Source: Actinomadura sp. BRA 177 (GTDB lineage: Bacteria; Actinomycetota; Actinomycetes; Streptosporangiales; Streptosporangiaceae). From it: a stretch of 64,000 bases of DNA. Below the pieces are notes generated by a model that ran no database searches, was not told the origin of the DNA, and saw only the letters and a program-made list of their open reading frames with translations. Below, one piece after another: positions 8,024 to 16,895 of this stretch (within the stretch, counting starts at the first letter, position 1; each line of letters begins with the position of its first letter). A program made the position numbers and the translations under genes. The DNA lies in assembly GCF_013372625.1 (NCBI RefSeq), contig NZ_JABXFD010000469.1, forward strand, positions 1 through 64,000, read 5' to 3'.

Positions 8024-8515
8024 TTATCCGGCCTGTGTGGTGCCGTCCGGCCGCTCGGGGAGGAGCCGGCACAGCAGGTGCGCGGCGGTGACGACACCGA
8101 CCATCGGGCCGCCGGTGCGGTGGGCTTCACCGCCGCCACCATGGGGCTGCGCGCTCCCGCCATGACGCTGGCGATCTCCCTGACGGTGGCGTCGGCGTCG
8201 ACCACGGGCAGCGGCTTGTGCTCTTCGTTGAGGAGATCGGCGACGTGTTCCGTCGAGCCCGGCGCAGAGCTTGTCGGCGTGGCGCTCGTCGTAGACGCGG
8301 TGAGGGCGGGATCGTTTCGGACATGCTGGGGAATGATGGACCGAAGCAGCCGTGACCCCGGGATCGCCGCTACCGGACGCCGCTCGGCATCAACGATGAG
8401 AAAGCCTGGCAGCCGGTGTTCGGGCCAGCAGCCGGGCCGCGTCCAGCGCGCTGCTGGCCGGGGGTACTCGACGGCGAGTTCGCGTGCACGCGCACCAGGA
8501 AGGTAACCGATGCCG
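8024..8515 (-). pseudogene. Frameshifted CBS-domain protein
   Basis: Joining minus-strand frames gives ALDAARLLA / EHRLPGFLIVDAERRPVAAI and RLLRSIIPQHV. A shift then gives YDERHADKLCAGLDGT, and further shifts give HVADLLNEEHKPLPVVDADATVREIASVMAGARSPMVAAV and GPMVGVVTAAHLLCRLLPERP, followed by a stop. This parallels the intact CBS protein at 12790-13236 block for block. At least three frameshifts break it. It has decayed in place, next to the antiporter gene, and is probably the lost partner of the SLC13 permease remnant at 9925-10266. Confidence 0.65.
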
Positions 8516-8591
8516 GTCAGGCCATGAGACAGGCCCGCGCGAACCCCGTACGTGGAAAGCGTCTCCAGTTCCCGTTAGGGTCGGGGCTTGG

Positions 8592-8640
8592 TGAGCCGGG
8601 AAGTCTGGTCGGCAGTGCTGCCGCCGACCCTGGAAGACCC
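8592..8640 (+). ncRNA. Structured leader, copy 1 (upstream of CPA1 antiporter)
   Basis: Core GCCGGGAAGTCTGGTCGGC at 8595-8613. GGTCGGC (8607-8613) can pair with GCCGACC (8623-8629) as a 7-bp stem, followed by TGGAAGA and the start codon at 8646. The same core with changed stem and loop bases occurs upstream of the CBS gene and nhaA. The repeated position just before start codons of cation-transport genes suggests a cis-regulatory RNA acting on translation. I cannot say whether it equals a named Rfam class. Confidence 0.6.
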
Positions 8641-8645
8641 GCCTG

Positions 8646-9929
8646 ATGACTCTCCTGCTGGCCTTCGCCGCCTTGCTGCTGCTCGCGGTGCTGGTGTCGA
8701 ATCTGGCGCACCGGACCGTCCTGTCGACGGCGGCGCTGTTCCTGGTCGGCGGGTTCCTCCTCGGCGACGGCGTCAGCGACCTGGTCTCGCTGCAACCCGG
8801 CGACGAGCTCGTGTCCCGGCTGGCGGAGCTGGCCTTGTTCGCCGTCCTGTTCACCGACGGCATGCACGCCGGCTGGCAGGACCTGCGCAGCGCCTGGCGG
8901 CTTCCCGGACGCGCCCTGGGCTGGGGCCTGCCCCTGACCCTGGGCATAACGGCACTGTTCGCGCATTACCTCGTCGGGCTCGGCTGGGTGGAGGCACTGC
9001 TGATCGCGGCCGTCCTCACCCCGACCGACCCGGTGTTCGCCGCCGCGCTGGTCGGCAACGACAAGGTTCCGCCCCGGCTGCGGCATCTGCTCAACGTCGA
9101 ATCCGGGGTCAACGACGGGCTCATCCTGCCGTTCGTCGTGGTGTTCCTGGCCATTGCCCAGGGCGAGGAGAGCCTGCACCTGGGCGAGCTGGCGGCCGAA
9201 CTGGCCGGCGGGCTCGCCATCGGAGTGGCGATCCCGTGGGCCGCGATCATGCTGGTGCGGACCCGGCTGTTCGCGATCGCGCCCAAGTACGAGCCGCTGA
9301 ACGCCGTCGCGATCGGGCTGCTGGTGCTGGCGACCGCGCAGGTCACGCACGGCAACCTGTTCCTGGCCGCATTCGCCGCCGGCGTCACCGTCGCCACCAT
9401 CGGGCACCGGCACCGGGAGGCGTTCGAGGAGTTCGGGGAACTGGTCGCCGAACTGCTCAAGCTCGCCGCGCTGCTGGTGTTCGGCGCGCTGCTGTCCCCG
9501 GCGTTCCTCGGCGATGTCGGCTGGACGGGCTGGGGCTTCGCCGTCCTCGCGCTGATCGTCGCGCGGCCGGTCGCGATCTGGGTGTCGTTCCTCGGGTCCC
9601 GGCTGACCGCGCGCGAGCAGGCCGCGGTGATGTGGTTCGGCCCCAAGGGCTTCGCGTCGGTCGTGTACGGGCTGCTGGTCCTGGAGTCGGGGATCGCGGA
9701 CGGGGAGCACATCTTCCACCTCGTCGGCGCGACGATCGCGCTGTCGATCCTGGCGCACTCGTCCACCGACATCGTCGTCGCCCGCGGCTTCGACGACGAA
9801 CGCGAAGTCCCGGCCTGGCACGGCAGGGCCCGAGCACGCATCCGCAGATCCCGCCGCGGCACCCGAGCACAGGACGCGGCTGATCCATCGGCGGACTCCG
9901 ACGACGCCGCCCGAGAACGTCCGGAATGA
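8646..9929 (+). CDS. Na+(K+)/H+ antiporter, CPA1-type
   Basis: A 427-residue inner-membrane cation:proton antiporter with about 12 hydrophobic segments over residues 1-385. The two diagnostic motifs are present: LTPTDPV (residues 124-130, transport-site Asp128) and ESGVNDG (152-158, Asn156-Asp157), the ND pair of electroneutral CPA1 exchangers. The last 45 residues are a basic then acidic cytoplasmic tail (RARARIRRSRRGTRAQ). ATG 8646 follows the structured leader directly. It probably exports Na+ (or Li+/K+) in exchange for protons; ion preference cannot be read. Followed by a permease remnant. Confidence 0.88.
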   Translation: MTLLLAFAALLLLAVLVSNLAHRTVLSTAALFLVGGFLLGDGVSDLVSLQPGDELVSRLAELALFAVLFTDGMHAGWQDLRSAWRLPGRALGWGLPLTLGITALFAHYLVGLGWVEALLIAAVLTPTDPVFAAALVGNDKVPPRLRHLLNVESGVNDGLILPFVVVFLAIAQGEESLHLGELAAELAGGLAIGVAIPWAAIMLVRTRLFAIAPKYEPLNAVAIGLLVLATAQVTHGNLFLAAFAAGVTVATIGHRHREAFEEFGELVAELLKLAALLVFGALLSPAFLGDVGWTGWGFAVLALIVARPVAIWVSFLGSRLTAREQAAVMWFGPKGFASVVYGLLVLESGIADGEHIFHLVGATIALSILAHSSTDIVVARGFDDEREVPAWHGRARARIRRSRRGTRAQDAADPSADSDDAARERPE

Positions 9930-10266
9930 CCAGAACCCACATTCGGCAGCCATAGCCGCCGTCATCATCTTCGTCGTCGCGTACGTCCTGATCGCCTCGG
10001 AGAGGACTCACCGCACCCCTGTGGCGCTCGGCGGCGCCGGGCTGATGCTGCTGCTCCACGTCACCGACGTCGAGAAGGCGTTCCCTTCCACCTAGTCGGG
10101 CATCGACTGGAACGTCATCTTCCTGCTGCTGGGCATGATGGTGATCGTTTCGGTGCTGTGGCAGACCAGCGTGTTCGAGTACGTGACGATCTGGGCGGCC
10201 AAACGCGCACGGCACGCCCCGGCGCCCTGCGTGCGCAAGTTCGCGACGAGTGGCGCGGGCTGGTGA
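9925..10266 (+). pseudogene. SLC13/ArsB-type permease fragment
   Basis: One frame reads AAVIIFVVAYVLIASERTHRTPVALGGAGLML, then VEKAFPST, an in-frame TAG at 10093-10095, and [38 protein letters not shown] before ending at TGA 10264. This is the first two or three membrane helices of the ArsB/NhaD/SLC13 ion-transporter superfamily (ER-T-KTP-like, [14 protein letters not shown]). The remaining ~300 residues are missing and there is no start codon in frame at the junction. It is a nonsense-bearing, truncated pseudogene immediately after the antiporter. Confidence 0.75.
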
Positions 10267-10282
10267 GCTCAACGGAACATGG

Positions 10283-11677
10283 TCACGTCTTGACGGCCGT
10301 CGCCGACTCCTCGTCCTTGGGACGTTCCTGGAAGTAGGCGCGGGTTTCGCGCCATACCAGCGGGCTCAGGATGAGCAGGCCGATCAGGTTGGGCAGCGCC
10401 ATCAGGCCGTTCATCACGTCCGAGAAGGTCCACACCGCGGTGAGGGTCGAGACCGAGCCGATATAGATGGCCACGATGAAGACGAGCCGGTAGGGCAGGA
10501 CGGCCCGCCTGCCGAACAGGTACTCCATGCAGCGCTCGCCGTAGTAGGACCAGCCGAGCAGGGTGGAGAAGGCGAAGAAGAGCACGCCCACGGTGACGAT
10601 GACGCTGCCCCAGTCACCGGGCAGGCCGTCGTCGAACGCGCGGGCGGTGAAGGTGGCCGCCTGCTCCTTGCCGCCGGTCTTCCAGGCGTCGGTCACCAGG
10701 ATCGTCAGCGCGGTGAAGCTGACGACGACCAGGGTGTCGATGAAGGTCTGGGTCATCGACACCAGCGCCTGCCGGACCGGGTGCGTGGTCTTGGCCGCGG
10801 CGGCGGCGATGCCGCCGGTGCCCAGCCCGGACTCGTTGGAGAAGATGCCGCGCGCGACGCCGTAGCGGACGGCGGCGGCCACACCGGCACCGACGAAGCC
10901 GCCGGTGGCCGACGTCCCGGAGAACGCGTCGCTGAAGATGAGCCCGATCGCGGCCGGCAGCTCCTCGATCTCGTAGGCCAGGACGGCGGCCGCGCCCGCG
11001 ATGTAGAACACGATCATCACCGGGACGAAGGCGCTGGTGATCCGGCCGATGCTCTTGATGCCGCCCAGGATGACCGCGGCGGCCAGCAGGGTCACGATCA
11101 GGCCGGTGGCCCACGGCGTCAGGCCCCACTCGGCCTCGACGTTCTCGGCGACGGTGTTGGCCTGCACCATGTTGCCGATGCCGAACGCCGCGATGCCGCC
11201 GGCGATCGCGAAAAACCCGCCCAGGAACCACCCGAGGCGGCCCTTGATGCCCTCCCGCAGGTAGTGCATCGGGCCGCCGCTCTGCTCGCCGGCGGCGTCC
11301 GTGCGCCGGAACCGCACGCCGAGGAACGCCTCGCTGTACTTGGTGGCCATCCCGACCAGGCCGGTGCACCACATCCAGAACACCGCGCCGGGCCCGCCGA
11401 GCGCGATGGCGGTCGCCACGCCCGCGATGTTGCCGACGCCCACGGTCGCGGCCAGTGCCGTCGTCAGCGCCTGGTAGTGCGCGATGTCGCCGTCGACGTC
11501 ACCGTCTTCCTTGCGCTTGAAGAACGCCAGCCAGAAGGCCAGCCGGAAGTGCCGGAACTGCAGCCCGCGCAGCAGGATGGTGAGGTAGAGCCCGGTCAGC
11601 AGCAACAACGGGATCAGCAGCCACGGTCCCCAGACGAAACCGCTGACGTCGGACAGGAAGGTCTCAAGTGAGTTCAT
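10283..11677 (-). CDS. Alanine/glycine:cation symporter (AGCS family)
   Basis: A 464-residue membrane protein with about 10-11 helices of the sodium:alanine symporter family. Seen: an N-terminal helix then LRGLQFRHFRLAFWLAF; ALTTALAATVGVGNIAGVATAIALGGPGAVFWMW, the family signature that lines the substrate site; TKYSEAFLGVRFR; GGPMHYLREG; and FSNESGLGTGGIAAAAAKTTHPVRQALVSM. It imports small amino acids with Na+. Monocistronic; a 13-bp palindrome (AGGGAA-C-TTCCCT, 11718-11730) lies about 40 bases upstream of the start and could be an operator. Its stop lies 17 bases from the permease remnant. Confidence 0.93.
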   Translation of the reverse strand: MNSLETFLSDVSGFVWGPWLLIPLLLLTGLYLTILLRGLQFRHFRLAFWLAFFKRKEDGDVDGDIAHYQALTTALAATVGVGNIAGVATAIALGGPGAVFWMWCTGLVGMATKYSEAFLGVRFRRTDAAGEQSGGPMHYLREGIKGRLGWFLGGFFAIAGGIAAFGIGNMVQANTVAENVEAEWGLTPWATGLIVTLLAAAVILGGIKSIGRITSAFVPVMIVFYIAGAAAVLAYEIEELPAAIGLIFSDAFSGTSATGGFVGAGVAAAVRYGVARGIFSNESGLGTGGIAAAAAKTTHPVRQALVSMTQTFIDTLVVVSFTALTILVTDAWKTGGKEQAATFTARAFDDGLPGDWGSVIVTVGVLFFAFSTLLGWSYYGERCMEYLFGRRAVLPYRLVFIVAIYIGSVSTLTAVWTFSDVMNGLMALPNLIGLLILSPLVWRETRAYFQERPKDEESATAVKT

Positions 11678-11767
11678 GGGACCACCGTGAGGCGAGGGGC
11701 GGAAGGGCAGGGAGCGGAGGGAACTTCCCTGGACGGTAACCCGGCATTGCGCGCTTGTGAAGATCCC

Positions 11768-12643
11768 TTACGTCAGGAAGTCGGTGATGGTGGCCGCGAT
11801 CGCCGGGTAGTCGTCGCCGAGCCAGATCATGTGGCTGGGGGCGGTGCTGGTCACCAGGCGGGCGTGCGGGACGGTCTCGGCGAGCGATCGTGCGTGGGCG
11901 TAGGAGACCGATCCGTCGTCGCGGCTGCCGATCACCAGGGTCGGCCGACTCACCTGCGCGGCCATGGCGGCGAGCCGGCGGGTGGCGCCCGCATCGGACG
12001 TGGCGCGCACGTCGCTGCGGAAGCCGGCGCCGGAGCGCATCCGGCCGAACAGTTCCAGCAGCGCCTTGCGTTGCGCTTCGGTGAGGGAGGCGAGCAGGTC
12101 TGCGACCGGACGGGCGGTCAGGTCCGGTAGCAGCAGCCGTAGCGCCATTCCCGGGGCGCGGCGCGTCATCCCCCGTATCAGCGCCCAGGTCACCGCCTCG
12201 GTTCGCGGGTGGAAGACCACTGCGGCGCCCATCCGGGTGCGTCGATCGGGCCAGGGCAGCAATCCCACCGCGCTTTGCAGGATCAGCCTTTCGACCAGGT
12301 CGGGGTGGCGGGCCGCCAGCGCCACCGCGGTCGGTCCTCCCGCCGACTGGCCCACCACGGCGGCTAGGGGTCCGAGGCCGAGCTCGGCGCACAGCCCGGC
12401 GACCACGTCGGCGAAGCCGTCCGGTGCCGTGGCAGTGGCCGCCGGCGTCCGGCCGTAGCCGGGACGCGAGACCGCCAGGATCGTGTAGCCGGCGTCGGCG
12501 AACACCTCCTCGCCGAGCGGCAGCCCGGCCCGCATGTGCCCGCCGTGCAGCATGAGCACCACGCCGGGGCCGCGCCGCTCCAGCCGATACTCCACCGGAC
12601 CGCCGGCCAGAGTGATCACCCGCGTCGCCCGTTCCACCGCCAC
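11768..12643 (-). CDS. Alpha/beta-fold hydrolase
   Basis: A 291-residue serine hydrolase. Seen: oxyanion-hole motif LHGGH (32-36), SRPGYGRTP, nucleophile elbow VGQSAGG with Ser100, likely acid Asp242/Asp243 in GSRDDGS, and His271 in PSHMIWL. The cap region (about 125-205) is rich in Arg and Leu. No signal peptide, so cytoplasmic. Substrate unknown; the nearest families are proline iminopeptidase/haloalkane-type hydrolases. Divergent from the CBS gene; its start lies about 40 bases from that gene's -35 box. Confidence 0.85.
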   Translation of the reverse strand: MAVERATRVITLAGGPVEYRLERRGPGVVLMLHGGHMRAGLPLGEEVFADAGYTILAVSRPGYGRTPAATATAPDGFADVVAGLCAELGLGPLAAVVGQSAGGPTAVALAARHPDLVERLILQSAVGLLPWPDRRTRMGAAVVFHPRTEAVTWALIRGMTRRAPGMALRLLLPDLTARPVADLLASLTEAQRKALLELFGRMRSGAGFRSDVRATSDAGATRRLAAMAAQVSRPTLVIGSRDDGSVSYAHARSLAETVPHARLVTSTAPSHMIWLGDDYPAIAATITDFLT

Positions 12644-12684
12644 CCCTCCTCGCCGAACAGCGGTTCGTTCCCGTCCAGGTCATG

Positions 12685-12713
12685 TTGGCAGTCTGGATCA
12701 ACGTGCTTACAGT
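12685..12713 (+). promoter_or_regulatory. Sigma70-type promoter of the CBS gene
   Basis: TTGGCA (12685-12690) and TACAGT (12708-12713) are separated by 17 bases. The predicted start of transcription, near 12720, lies just before leader copy 2. This places the structured core at the 5' end of the transcript and rules out the longer reading frame starting at 12682 as the true protein start. Confidence 0.6.
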
Positions 12714-12719
12714 GGCGGT

Positions 12720-12770
12720 TGGAGTGCCGGGAAGCCTGGTCGGCCTCCGGGGTCGTCCGACCTTGGAGAA
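12720..12770 (+). ncRNA. Structured leader, copy 2 (upstream of CBS gene)
   Basis: Core GCCGGGAAGCCTGGTCGGC at 12726-12744, differing from copy 1 by one base. GGTCGG (12738-12743) can pair with CCGACC (12757-12762) around a different loop. TTGGAGAA follows, as in the other copies. It lies between the promoter at 12685-12713 and the GTG start at 12790. Confidence 0.6.
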
Positions 12771-12789
12771 GTGTGCGGCGGAGGTTTCG

Positions 12790-13236
12790 GTGCTGGTGCG
12801 TGAGCTTGCCGGCGAGGTCGCGGTCGTCGGGCTGGACGATCCGGTCTTGGACGCGGTACGGGCGATGTGGCGGCGGAAGGTTCCCGGTCTGGTCGTGGTG
12901 GACGGCCGGGGCCGTCTGGTGGCGGTGCTCTCGGTGACCGAGGTGCTGCGGCTGGTGGTTTCGCCGTATGTGGGTGAGCGGCTGGCGCTGGCGCGCGTGA
13001 TCGACGAGGAGCATGCCGACGAGTTCCTCTCCGAGTGCACCGGCCGGTCGATGCGTGACTGTCTGCCGCGCGGGCATCGCCGGTCGGCGGTGGTGATGCC
13101 GGACGCCACGGTGCTGGAGGCGGCGGCGTCGATGGCCGGCACAGGGTGCCCGATCGTGGCCGTCGTGGACGATGACGGCGGTGTGCTGGGGGCGGTGAGC
13201 TGGGGAGCGTTGCTCGACGGGCTGCTGGCCGCGTGA
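12790..13236 (+). CDS. CBS-domain pair protein
   Basis: A 148-residue protein made of two CBS domains (a Bateman module): LDAVRAMWRRKVPGLVVVDGRGRLVAVLSVTEVLRLV and, after a linker with VIDEEHADEF, a second repeat with VLEAAASMAGTGCPIVAVVDDDGGVLGAVSWGALL. Such modules bind adenosine nucleotides and regulate partner enzymes or transporters. GTG 12790 is chosen because GGCGGAGG lies 5 bases upstream and the region before it is promoter plus leader. In related clusters this type of gene precedes an SLC13/ArsB permease; here it stands alone. The paralogue at 8024-8515 is broken. Confidence 0.8.
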   Translation: MLVRELAGEVAVVGLDDPVLDAVRAMWRRKVPGLVVVDGRGRLVAVLSVTEVLRLVVSPYVGERLALARVIDEEHADEFLSECTGRSMRDCLPRGHRRSAVVMPDATVLEAAASMAGTGCPIVAVVDDDGGVLGAVSWGALLDGLLAA

Positions 13237-13238
13237 CA

Positions 13239-13264
13239 CCCGCCCGCCCCGCCGGGCGGGCGGG
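13239..13264. terminator. Bidirectional hairpin terminator
   Basis: An 11-bp perfect GC stem with a 4-base loop (CGCC) between the convergent CBS and ABC permease genes. It can stop transcription in both directions. There is no U tract, which is usual in actinomycetes. Confidence 0.75.
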
Positions 13265-13271
13265 CGCGGCG

Positions 13272-14924
13272 TCATGCCGTCGTCGTGAGGTCTCGGCGGC
13301 TGAAGGTCCGCAGCGCGAGCGCGGTGAGGGCGGCGGCCACCAGCGTCAGGACGCCGATCGCCGCGGCGCTCACGTTCTCGCGCGGGTACTCGCCGACGTG
13401 CGCGAACGGCGAGACGTTGACGGCGCTGCCGGGGATGTCGAGGACCGGGGCGAAGAATCCGGCGACGACGCCGTAGCCGAGGACGGCCCAGACGATCGGC
13501 ACTGCCCGGGGCAGCGCGCCGTAGAGCAGTCCGGCGGCGGCGAGGAGCAGCCACACGGCGGGTGTGTGGGCGATGTGCCCCAGCGTCGTCTTCCACAGGA
13601 GCGCGGCGTCGCCGGTGCCGATGGCGGCGGCCGCTCCGGTGCCCAGACCCGCGACGAGCAGCAGCCACGGGACGGCGAGCGCGGTGACGGCGAGGTTGCC
13701 GCCGAGCCAGCCGGTACGGCTGACCGCGGTGGCAAGGACGGGTTCGGTGCGTCCGGCCGACTCCTCGGCCCGTACCGACTGCACGGCCAGGATGGCGAAT
13801 ACGGCGACCGTGAACGCCATGGTCAGGCCCATGACGCCGAGGTAGCCGGCGACCAGGTCCCGGCCTCCGCCCATGACGGCGATCAGATCTTCTGGAGCGT
13901 CGTCCAAGCCTTCGGCCATCGGCTGGGCGAACGCGCCGTAGGCCGCGCCGGCGATCAGGAGCGCGACGCTCCAGCCGATGATCGAGGCGCGCTGGAGGCG
14001 GAAGGCCAGGGTGGGCGCGGTGCGGAGCCAGGCGGCGGCGCGGGGCGGGCCCGGTGGCGGCGGGACGAGCCCGGCGTCCAGGTCGCGGCGGCCGGCCAGG
14101 CGGTATCCGGCGGCGGCGGCCGCGGCGGCGCAAACCAGGGACAGGGCCAGCGGCCACCACCGGTCGAGCACGTAGGGCGCGGTCTGCTGGGACCAGCCGA
14201 TCGGGGACAGCCATGACAGCCAGGACGGCCCGCTGTCCTGGACGGCGGCCATGTCGCCGATGCCCCGCAGGACGAAGGCGGCGCCGAGGACCGCTCCGGT
14301 GAGCCCGGAGGCGGCCCGGGGGTAGGCGAAGATCTGCACGGCGATCGCGGTGATGCCGCCGAACACCAGCCCGACGGCGCCGACGGACGCCCCGAACAGG
14401 GCCGACCCGGCGGCGGCGTACCCGGCGGCGAGCATGATCGCGGTGACCAGGGCGGCGGCGGTGGCGCTCATCAGCGCGGTGAGGATCAGCGCGGCGGTGA
14501 GCTGGGCGGACCGTCCGACGACGTTCGCGCGGACCAGTTCGGCTCGTCCCGAGCGTTCCTCGGCGCGGGTGTGCCGGGTGACCGTCAGCAGCGCCATCAG
14601 CGCCGCGAGGAGCATGACGTACAGGCCGTACTGCCCCGACAGGAACCGTTCGAGCGTGATGGCGTCGTAGCCGTAGCCGGAGCCGCCGAAGATCGCCCCG
14701 GCGGGGCTGGTGGAGAACGCGCTGACCGACTCCAGCTGCTCGGTGGTGGTGTAGACGGAGTTCAGGGCGGTGGTGAAGTAGCCCATGAGCAGTGCCACGC
14801 CGAGCGTCCAGGCGGGGAACCGGACGCGGTCGCGGCGCAGCATGAACCGCAGCAGCGTGCCCGTGCCCGCCAGGGTTCCGCCGGACGCGGCGGGTCCGGC
14901 CGCGGGGAGGGTCGTCGCGGTCAT
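13272..14924 (-). CDS. ABC-2 type exporter permease
   Basis: A 550-residue membrane protein with two halves of about six helices each, like the exporters annotated as antibiotic or polyketide efflux permeases (relatives of TipB/DrrB-type ABC-2). Seen: [18 protein letters not shown] near the N-terminus, [22 protein letters not shown] after the first helices, and its repeat [23 protein letters not shown] in the second half. The internal duplication is clear. The frame is open far upstream, but the start at 14924 overlaps the ATPase stop by 4 bases. Partner of the ATPase at 14921-15847. Confidence 0.9.
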   Translation of the reverse strand: MTATTLPAAGPAASGGTLAGTGTLLRFMLRRDRVRFPAWTLGVALLMGYFTTALNSVYTTTEQLESVSAFSTSPAGAIFGGSGYGYDAITLERFLSGQYGLYVMLLAALMALLTVTRHTRAEERSGRAELVRANVVGRSAQLTAALILTALMSATAAALVTAIMLAAGYAAAGSALFGASVGAVGLVFGGITAIAVQIFAYPRAASGLTGAVLGAAFVLRGIGDMAAVQDSGPSWLSWLSPIGWSQQTAPYVLDRWWPLALSLVCAAAAAAAGYRLAGRRDLDAGLVPPPPGPPRAAAWLRTAPTLAFRLQRASIIGWSVALLIAGAAYGAFAQPMAEGLDDAPEDLIAVMGGGRDLVAGYLGVMGLTMAFTVAVFAILAVQSVRAEESAGRTEPVLATAVSRTGWLGGNLAVTALAVPWLLLVAGLGTGAAAAIGTGDAALLWKTTLGHIAHTPAVWLLLAAAGLLYGALPRAVPIVWAVLGYGVVAGFFAPVLDIPGSAVNVSPFAHVGEYPRENVSAAAIGVLTLVAAALTALALRTFSRRDLTTTA

Positions 14925-15847
14925 GACGTCCTCCCGGCGGCCGCGCCGTTGCCGGTGCGGGTGAGGTCGTCGCCGTAGTGGCGCAGCAGTAGCTGCTCCA
15001 GGGTCGGCGGGTGCGCGGTGAGGGCCTGGACGTCCAGCTCGCCGAGGCGGCGGACGGCGGCCGCCAGGTGATCGCCGTCGACGTCGAAGCGGAGCTGCCC
15101 GTTCTCGGTGCGCAGGTCGTGCACGCCGGGCAGGCCGGCCAGGGCGCCTGTGTCCCGGTCGGTGGTCGCGGTGACGGTCGTGCGGGTCAGGTGCCGCAGC
15201 TCGGTCAGCGTGCCGGTCTCCACGATCCGGCCGTTCCGGATGATGGAGACGCGGTCGGCGAGGGCCTCCACCTGCGCGAGGATGTGGCTGGACAGCAGGA
15301 CCGTCCGCCCGGCGTCGCGGGCCTCGCGGATGCACTCCTGGAAGACGGCCTCCATGAGGGGGTCGAGGCCGGCGGTCGGCTCGTCGAGCAGCAGCAGGTC
15401 GACGTCGCCGGCCAGCGCGGACACCAGTGCGACCTTCTGCCGGTTGCCCTTGGAGTAGGTGCGGCCCTTCTTGGTGGGGTCCAGGTCGAACCGCTCGCAC
15501 AGCTCGTCCCGGCGGGCCGGGTCAGTGCCGCCGCGCAGCCGGGCGAACAGGTCGATCGCCTCGCCGCCGGTCAGGTTCGGCCACAGCTCGACGTCGCCCG
15601 GGACGTAGGCCAGGCGGCGGTGCAGGCCGACCGCGTCGGCCCAGGGGTCGCCGCCGAGCAGCCGGGCCCGCCCGGCGTCGGCGCGCAGCACGCCGAGCAG
15701 GATCCGGATCGTGGTGGACTTCCCGGCGCCGTTCGGCCCGAGGAACCCGTGGACGTGGCCGGCTTGCACGGACAGGTCGAGCCCGTCCAGCGCCTTCACT
15801 TTTCCGAAGGACTTGTGCAGGTCGTCGATCTCGATGGCAGGGGTCAT
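14921..15847 (-). CDS. ABC transporter ATP-binding protein
   Basis: A 308-residue nucleotide-binding subunit. Walker A is GPNGAGKST (about 37-45). The signature motif reads YSKGNRQKV, an unusual variant of LSGGQ seen in this exporter subfamily. Walker B is LLLLDEP, followed by [12 protein letters not shown], and the H-loop is SSHIL. The C-terminal ~90 residues are a DUF4162-like accessory domain. It powers the permease encoded next, and the tetR upstream probably controls both. Translationally coupled to the permease. Confidence 0.93.
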   Translation of the reverse strand: MTPAIEIDDLHKSFGKVKALDGLDLSVQAGHVHGFLGPNGAGKSTTIRILLGVLRADAGRARLLGGDPWADAVGLHRRLAYVPGDVELWPNLTGGEAIDLFARLRGGTDPARRDELCERFDLDPTKKGRTYSKGNRQKVALVSALAGDVDLLLLDEPTAGLDPLMEAVFQECIREARDAGRTVLLSSHILAQVEALADRVSIIRNGRIVETGTLTELRHLTRTTVTATTDRDTGALAGLPGVHDLRTENGQLRFDVDGDHLAAAVRRLGELDVQALTAHPPTLEQLLLRHYGDDLTRTGNGAAAGRTS

Positions 15848-15937
15848 TGTTCAGCCCTCGCTGAAAGGCATGGAGAAAGGGATGCCGAGCGCGCTCGGCC
15901 GGCCGCCGGTGAGAAGGCGGTGAAATGGCGTGGTGTA

Positions 15938-16624
15938 TCAGTCCTGCGATGCGTCGCGGGGCGGGTCGGGGACGTAGAGGAGGTACTCCTCCAGGAGCGA
16001 CCGGTCGGTGTAGAGGCCCTCGGTGAACATCTCCAGCACGGGGGCCGTCACCTCCTCAAGGTAGGCGCGCAGCGCCTTGCCGAAGGACGCCGGTTCGGCG
16101 TGCTCGGGGTGCAGTGTGAGCCACACCAGCAGGGAGCCCATCGCCTGGTAGGCCATCACCCGTGCCCGCGCGGCCGGGTCGCGGCTCGGCCGGATCACCC
16201 CGGCCGCCACGCCCGCCTCCAGGTAGCGCGTCGCGTCGTCGATCATGTCCTCGAACAGCTCGACGGCCAGGCCACCGCCCTCGCGCAGCGATCGCACCAC
16301 GTACAGAGTGATGGGGGCGAACCGCTCGATCTCGGCCAGCCTCGCGAGGAGCTGGGCGGCGCTGCCGTCGGTCGTGGCCGCGCGCTTCTCCGCGACGATC
16401 ACCTCGCGCACGTGCTCGTCGCACGCGCGCCGCAGGCCCTGCTTGGAGCCGAAGTAATGCACGACCAGGCCCGGGGAGACGGCCGCGTCCTCGGCGATGG
16501 CCCGCAGCCCGGTGGTGAAGCCGTCCCTGCCGAACCGGTCGATCGCGGCGTCCCGTATCCGGGCGGCGGTGACCGGGTCGCCGCCGTCCGCCGAGGACGT
16601 GTTCCGCGCTCGCACGAAGACCAC
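15938..16624 (-). CDS. TetR/AcrR family repressor
   Basis: A 228-residue TetR regulator. The N-terminal helix-turn-helix has RIRDAAIDRFGRDGFTTGLRAIAEDAAVSPGLVVHYFGSKQGLRRACDE. The rest is a helical ligand domain ending EEYLLYVPDPPRDASQD, matching actinobacterial TetR proteins next to ABC exporters. The frame is open to 17011, but that reads through the operator and promoter. GTG 16624 directly abuts the palindrome at 16625-16642, which suggests a leaderless message; GTG 16615 is an alternative. It is the first gene of a tetR-ATPase-permease operon and is likely autoregulated and de-repressed by an exported compound. Confidence 0.85.
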   Translation of the reverse strand: MVFVRARNTSSADGGDPVTAARIRDAAIDRFGRDGFTTGLRAIAEDAAVSPGLVVHYFGSKQGLRRACDEHVREVIVAEKRAATTDGSAAQLLARLAEIERFAPITLYVVRSLREGGGLAVELFEDMIDDATRYLEAGVAAGVIRPSRDPAARARVMAYQAMGSLLVWLTLHPEHAEPASFGKALRAYLEEVTAPVLEMFTEGLYTDRSLLEEYLLYVPDPPRDASQD

Positions 16625-16642
16625 ATTAAACGTCCGTTCAAT
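16625..16642. promoter_or_regulatory. TetR operator palindrome
   Basis: ATTAAACGTCCGTTCAAT is an 18-bp near-perfect palindrome (one mismatched pair, AACG..CGTT at the centre), the classic form of TetR/AcrR sites. It touches the tetR start codon, so binding would block transcription of the tetR-ABC operon. Confidence 0.75.
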
Positions 16643-16839
16643 GATCAGCAAGAGGTCTTCGGAAAACAGGGTGCGGAGAAACGTTGAAGGCATGCGGCCT
16701 GGCCCGGTATCCCGCGTAACGCCCCTGCCGGGTCCTGGCAGGCCGGCCCCCGCCGCGTCCGGGAGGTGCGGGCGCCCCCGGTTCGGGAGGTGCCCGCGGG
16801 ACGGAAGCGGACATCGAGCAGGTATCCTGACGTCACAGG

Positions 16840-16893
16840 GTGTGCCGGGAAGTCTGGTCGGCGGTCCGTCCGACGACCCCGCAGAGTGGAGAA
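16840..16893 (+). ncRNA. Structured leader, copy 3 (upstream of nhaA)
   Basis: Core GCCGGGAAGTCTGGTCGGC at 16844-16862, identical to copy 1. GTCGG (16857-16861) can pair with CCGAC (16870-16874); TGGAGAA follows and the GTG start is at 16896. A possible -10 box TATCCT lies at 16823-16828, putting the element at the 5' end of the transcript. nhaA-linked RNA motifs that sense Li+ or Na+ are known in bacteria; this could be one or an actinomycete relative. Confidence 0.65.
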
Positions 16894-16895
16894 CC

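Noticed and set aside
12682..12789. N-terminal extension of the CBS protein
   Set aside because: This stretch contains a TTGGCA/TACAGT promoter and the structured leader; translation starts at GTG 12790 after GGCGGAGG.
13272..15500. A single 742-residue ABC fusion protein
   Set aside because: The part upstream of 14924 is Arg/Pro-rich shadow sequence opposite the ATPase frame; the permease starts at 14924 with a 4-base overlap.
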